DNA of 15,012 bases from Candidatus Latescibacterota bacterium (lineage in GTDB: Bacteria; Latescibacterota; UBA2968; UBA8231): contig JAJDTN010000122.1 of the NCBI GenBank assembly GCA_022827165.1, positions 1 to 15,012 on the forward strand. The letters are read 5' to 3'. The notes under the pieces are model-generated. The model was not told where the DNA came from and searched no databases. It saw nothing but the letters and a program-made list of their open reading frames with translations. How positions within the stretch are numbered: position 1 is the stretch's first letter; every line of letters starts with the position of its first letter. A program made the position numbers and the translations under genes. Below, piece after piece: positions 13,466-15,012 of the stretch.

Positions 13466-14779
13466 GTGTCTGCTGATTCTCTGCGCGAGAGGTATCTCAG
13501 GGTGCGCAACCACTCTCTCGAAATGGTGGCGCTGCTGAGCGAGGAGGAGCTGTACCACCAGGCCGTGCAGGAGGTGAGCCCGCCGGCCTGGAACCTTGGC
13601 CACACCAACTGGTTCTTCGACGCCGTCATCCTCGGCAGGTACGCCGGGTCCCTGGGGGGGGACGGCAAGCTGTGGTATCACTTCAACTCCTACTACAAGG
13701 GGGCGGGCAAGCACGTGCGCCAGGCCTGCCGCGGAGCGGTACTCGTCCACGAGGCCCCTCTCCAGAGCATACTGAAGTACCGGTCCGACGTGGACGAGGT
13801 GATGGACCTGCTCCTCGACGGCGACCACGGTGAAGAGTTCGACCGCCTGATGGAGTTGGGAATCAACCACGAGCAGCAGCACCAGGAGCTGTTCTACACC
13901 GAGGTTCTGCGCAACCGCTTCGAGCGCCGCCCAGAAGGCAGACACATCAGCGGCGAGTCCCGTGCCCCGGGATCGGTGGAAATCCCCCTCCGGTGGGTCC
14001 CCTTCGAGGAGACCATAGCAGAGGTGGGCAACGTGGAAGGTGGGTTCGGCTTCGACAACGAGTACGGGGTGCACCGGCAATACATCCATTCCTTCGCCAT
14101 GATGAACCGCCCGGTGACCAACGGTGAGTATCTGGAGTTCATCGCCGACGGCGGTTACGAGAACTTCGCCTGGTGGTTCGCCGAGGCCTGGGATGACGGC
14201 TCCATGCGGCCGGTGCTCCGGCTGGCGGACCGAGAGATTTTCCCCCGGGCTCCTCTCTACTGGAAACAGATCGACGGCAGGTGGCAGCGGTTTACCCTGC
14301 AAGGCTGGCAGGAGACGGATCTCCACGAGCCGGTCTCTCACCTGAGCTACTTCGAGGCTGCGGCCTACGCCAACTGGAAGAGCCGCGGCGAGGACAGGAT
14401 CGTGCGCCTGCCCACCGAGGCGGAATGGGAGCACGCCGCCCGGCGCACCGACGCCATGGCGCAGGTGCGCAATAGTGAGGCGGTGCTTCTCGGAGGGGAG
14501 CTGTACCGGCCGGCGATGACGCCCCAAGAAGGGGAGCTCAAGCACATGATGGGCAACGTCTGGGAATGGACCAACAGCTCCTATTTGCCCTACCCCGGAT
14601 TCCGGCCCTACCCCGGCGCCATCGCCGAGTACAACGGCAAGTTCATGAGCAACAAGATGGTCCTCAAGGGGGGGAGCTGGGCGACGCCCAAGGACCACAT
14701 CCGCATCAGCTACCGCAACTTCTGGCCCCTGACCTTCCAGTTCGCCATCCCCGGGTTCCGGCTGGTAATGGAGTCATGA
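13466..14779 (+). CDS. egtB: EgtB-like non-haem iron sulfoxide synthase (DinB_2 + FGE-sulfatase domains)
   Basis: 437 residues with the two domains of ergothioneine sulfoxide synthases. The N-terminal DinB-like bundle carries the iron ligands: H46 in WNLGHTNWFFD, and H135/H139 in the HX3HXE motif HEQQHQE. The C-terminal FGE-sulfatase fold (from about 190) shows NRPVTNGEYLEF, EPVSHLSYFEAAAYANW, RLPTEAEWEHAAR, GNVWEWT, LKGGSW and a closing GFRLV. EgtB joins hercynine and a thiol (gamma-glutamylcysteine or cysteine) to form a sulfoxide with O2; cytoplasmic. No methyltransferase egtD or egtE is in the window, so the natural product could also be selenoneine (SenA) or ovothiol-like (OvoA N-terminal part). 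The sulfur donor cannot be told. Start GTG 13466 is set by AAAGGAG. Divergent from the TonB operon. Confidence 0.85.
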   Translation: MSADSLRERYLRVRNHSLEMVALLSEEELYHQAVQEVSPPAWNLGHTNWFFDAVILGRYAGSLGGDGKLWYHFNSYYKGAGKHVRQACRGAVLVHEAPLQSILKYRSDVDEVMDLLLDGDHGEEFDRLMELGINHEQQHQELFYTEVLRNRFERRPEGRHISGESRAPGSVEIPLRWVPFEETIAEVGNVEGGFGFDNEYGVHRQYIHSFAMMNRPVTNGEYLEFIADGGYENFAWWFAEAWDDGSMRPVLRLADREIFPRAPLYWKQIDGRWQRFTLQGWQETDLHEPVSHLSYFEAAAYANWKSRGEDRIVRLPTEAEWEHAARRTDAMAQVRNSEAVLLGGELYRPAMTPQEGELKHMMGNVWEWTNSSYLPYPGFRPYPGAIAEYNGKFMSNKMVLKGGSWATPKDHIRISYRNFWPLTFQFAIPGFRLVMES

Positions 14780-14804
14780 GTGCGGATCCAGCGGCAGCCC
14801 CGGC

Positions 14805-14831
14805 TTGGCGGGCACGCTCAGGATCTATATT
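14805..14831 (+). promoter_or_regulatory. Weak candidate promoter before the last gene
   Basis: TTGGCG (14805-14810) and the AT-rich TATATT (14826-14831) are separated by 15 bases, shorter than ideal. They fall in the 90-base gap after egtB and would give a start near 14838. No clear terminator for egtB is visible in the same gap. Confidence 0.25.
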
Positions 14832-14869
14832 CAGAAGTCAAGCAGCATCTCTTGCCGGAGGGATTGAGC

Positions 14870-15012
14870 ATGGACCGCAAGCAACCACGCATGGGCCGAC
14901 GGCCCGCATCGATGCTGGCCATACCCGCCCTGCTGCTCTCGGTGAGCGCCGGTCTGGCCCTGCCCGCGCCGCCCGAGACGGTGTTGGCCGAACCGTACAC
15001 CCCGGAGGGCCA
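14870..15012 (+). CDS. Exported protein, N-terminal fragment (3' end outside window)
   Basis: Forty-seven codons are visible. A basic N-terminus (MDRKQPRMGRRP) and a hydrophobic stretch (MLAIPALLLSVSAGLALP) form a signal peptide, with cleavage probably shortly after it (near LALPA). The mature part is too short to classify. ATG 14870 has GGAGGG (14857-14862) seven bases upstream, a strong ribosome binding site. It is not an EgtD-type methyltransferase, which would lack a signal peptide. Confidence 0.7.
   Translation, partial: MDRKQPRMGRRPASMLAIPALLLSVSAGLALPAPPETVLAEPYTPEG

Overview
This window is a gene-dense, GC-rich (roughly 70% by eye) piece of a Gram-negative chromosome. Outer-membrane genes (bamD, a CpoB-like lipoprotein, a heptose-nucleotide enzyme, a TonB-dependent receptor with an N-terminal CarboxypepD_reg-like domain) sit beside a PF13601-type winged-helix regulator and two phytanoyl-CoA-dioxygenase-like genes. 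That mix would suit an uncultured member of the FCB assemblage (Krumholzibacteriota, Eisenbacteria or Latescibacterota-like) or a related diderm. This placement is an inference from gene content, not a phylogenetic result. No transposon, CRISPR array or phage gene is visible.

Left part, + strand (1-6238): the 3' end of an LPP20-like envelope gene runs into pyrF, and the last codons of pyrF lie inside a tRNA-Pro gene. tRNA-Arg(TCT), tRNA-His(GTG) and a terminator-like hairpin follow. Next come a stand-alone rfaE2, then a tightly packed run: cpoB-like TPR lipoprotein, a hypothetical exported protein, bamD, nadD and thrC. Most junctions are GTGA or TGATG overlaps, or gaps of a few bases. A tRNA-Arg(ACG) and a second terminator close this part. 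The theme is outer-membrane biogenesis (BamD, CpoB-like, heptose activation) mixed with core metabolism (UMP, NAD, threonine).

Middle (6269-9261, + strand): two translationally coupled PhyH-type Fe(II)/2-oxoglutarate oxygenase genes. The first carries a long C-terminal HEAT-repeat-like extension. Their substrates cannot be read from the sequence. They end 10 bp from a convergent operon.

Right part, - strand (13325 to 9272): a four-gene operon encoding a six-helix membrane protein, a winged-helix (HTH_34) regulator, a TonB-dependent receptor and an exported TPR protein. A good sigma70-like promoter lies upstream, and nested inverted repeats cover its -10 element and predicted transcription start. 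This looks like an autoregulated outer-membrane uptake or envelope operon. Divergent from it is an egtB-like sulfoxide synthase gene (13466-14779, +), and the window ends inside a gene for an exported protein.

The observations most worth a second look are the pyrF/tRNA-Pro overlap, the PhyH-HEAT fusion with its partner, the inverted-repeat operator of the TonB operon, and a recurring promoter-like pattern (TTGACG-like, 16-18 bases, TAYCTT-like).
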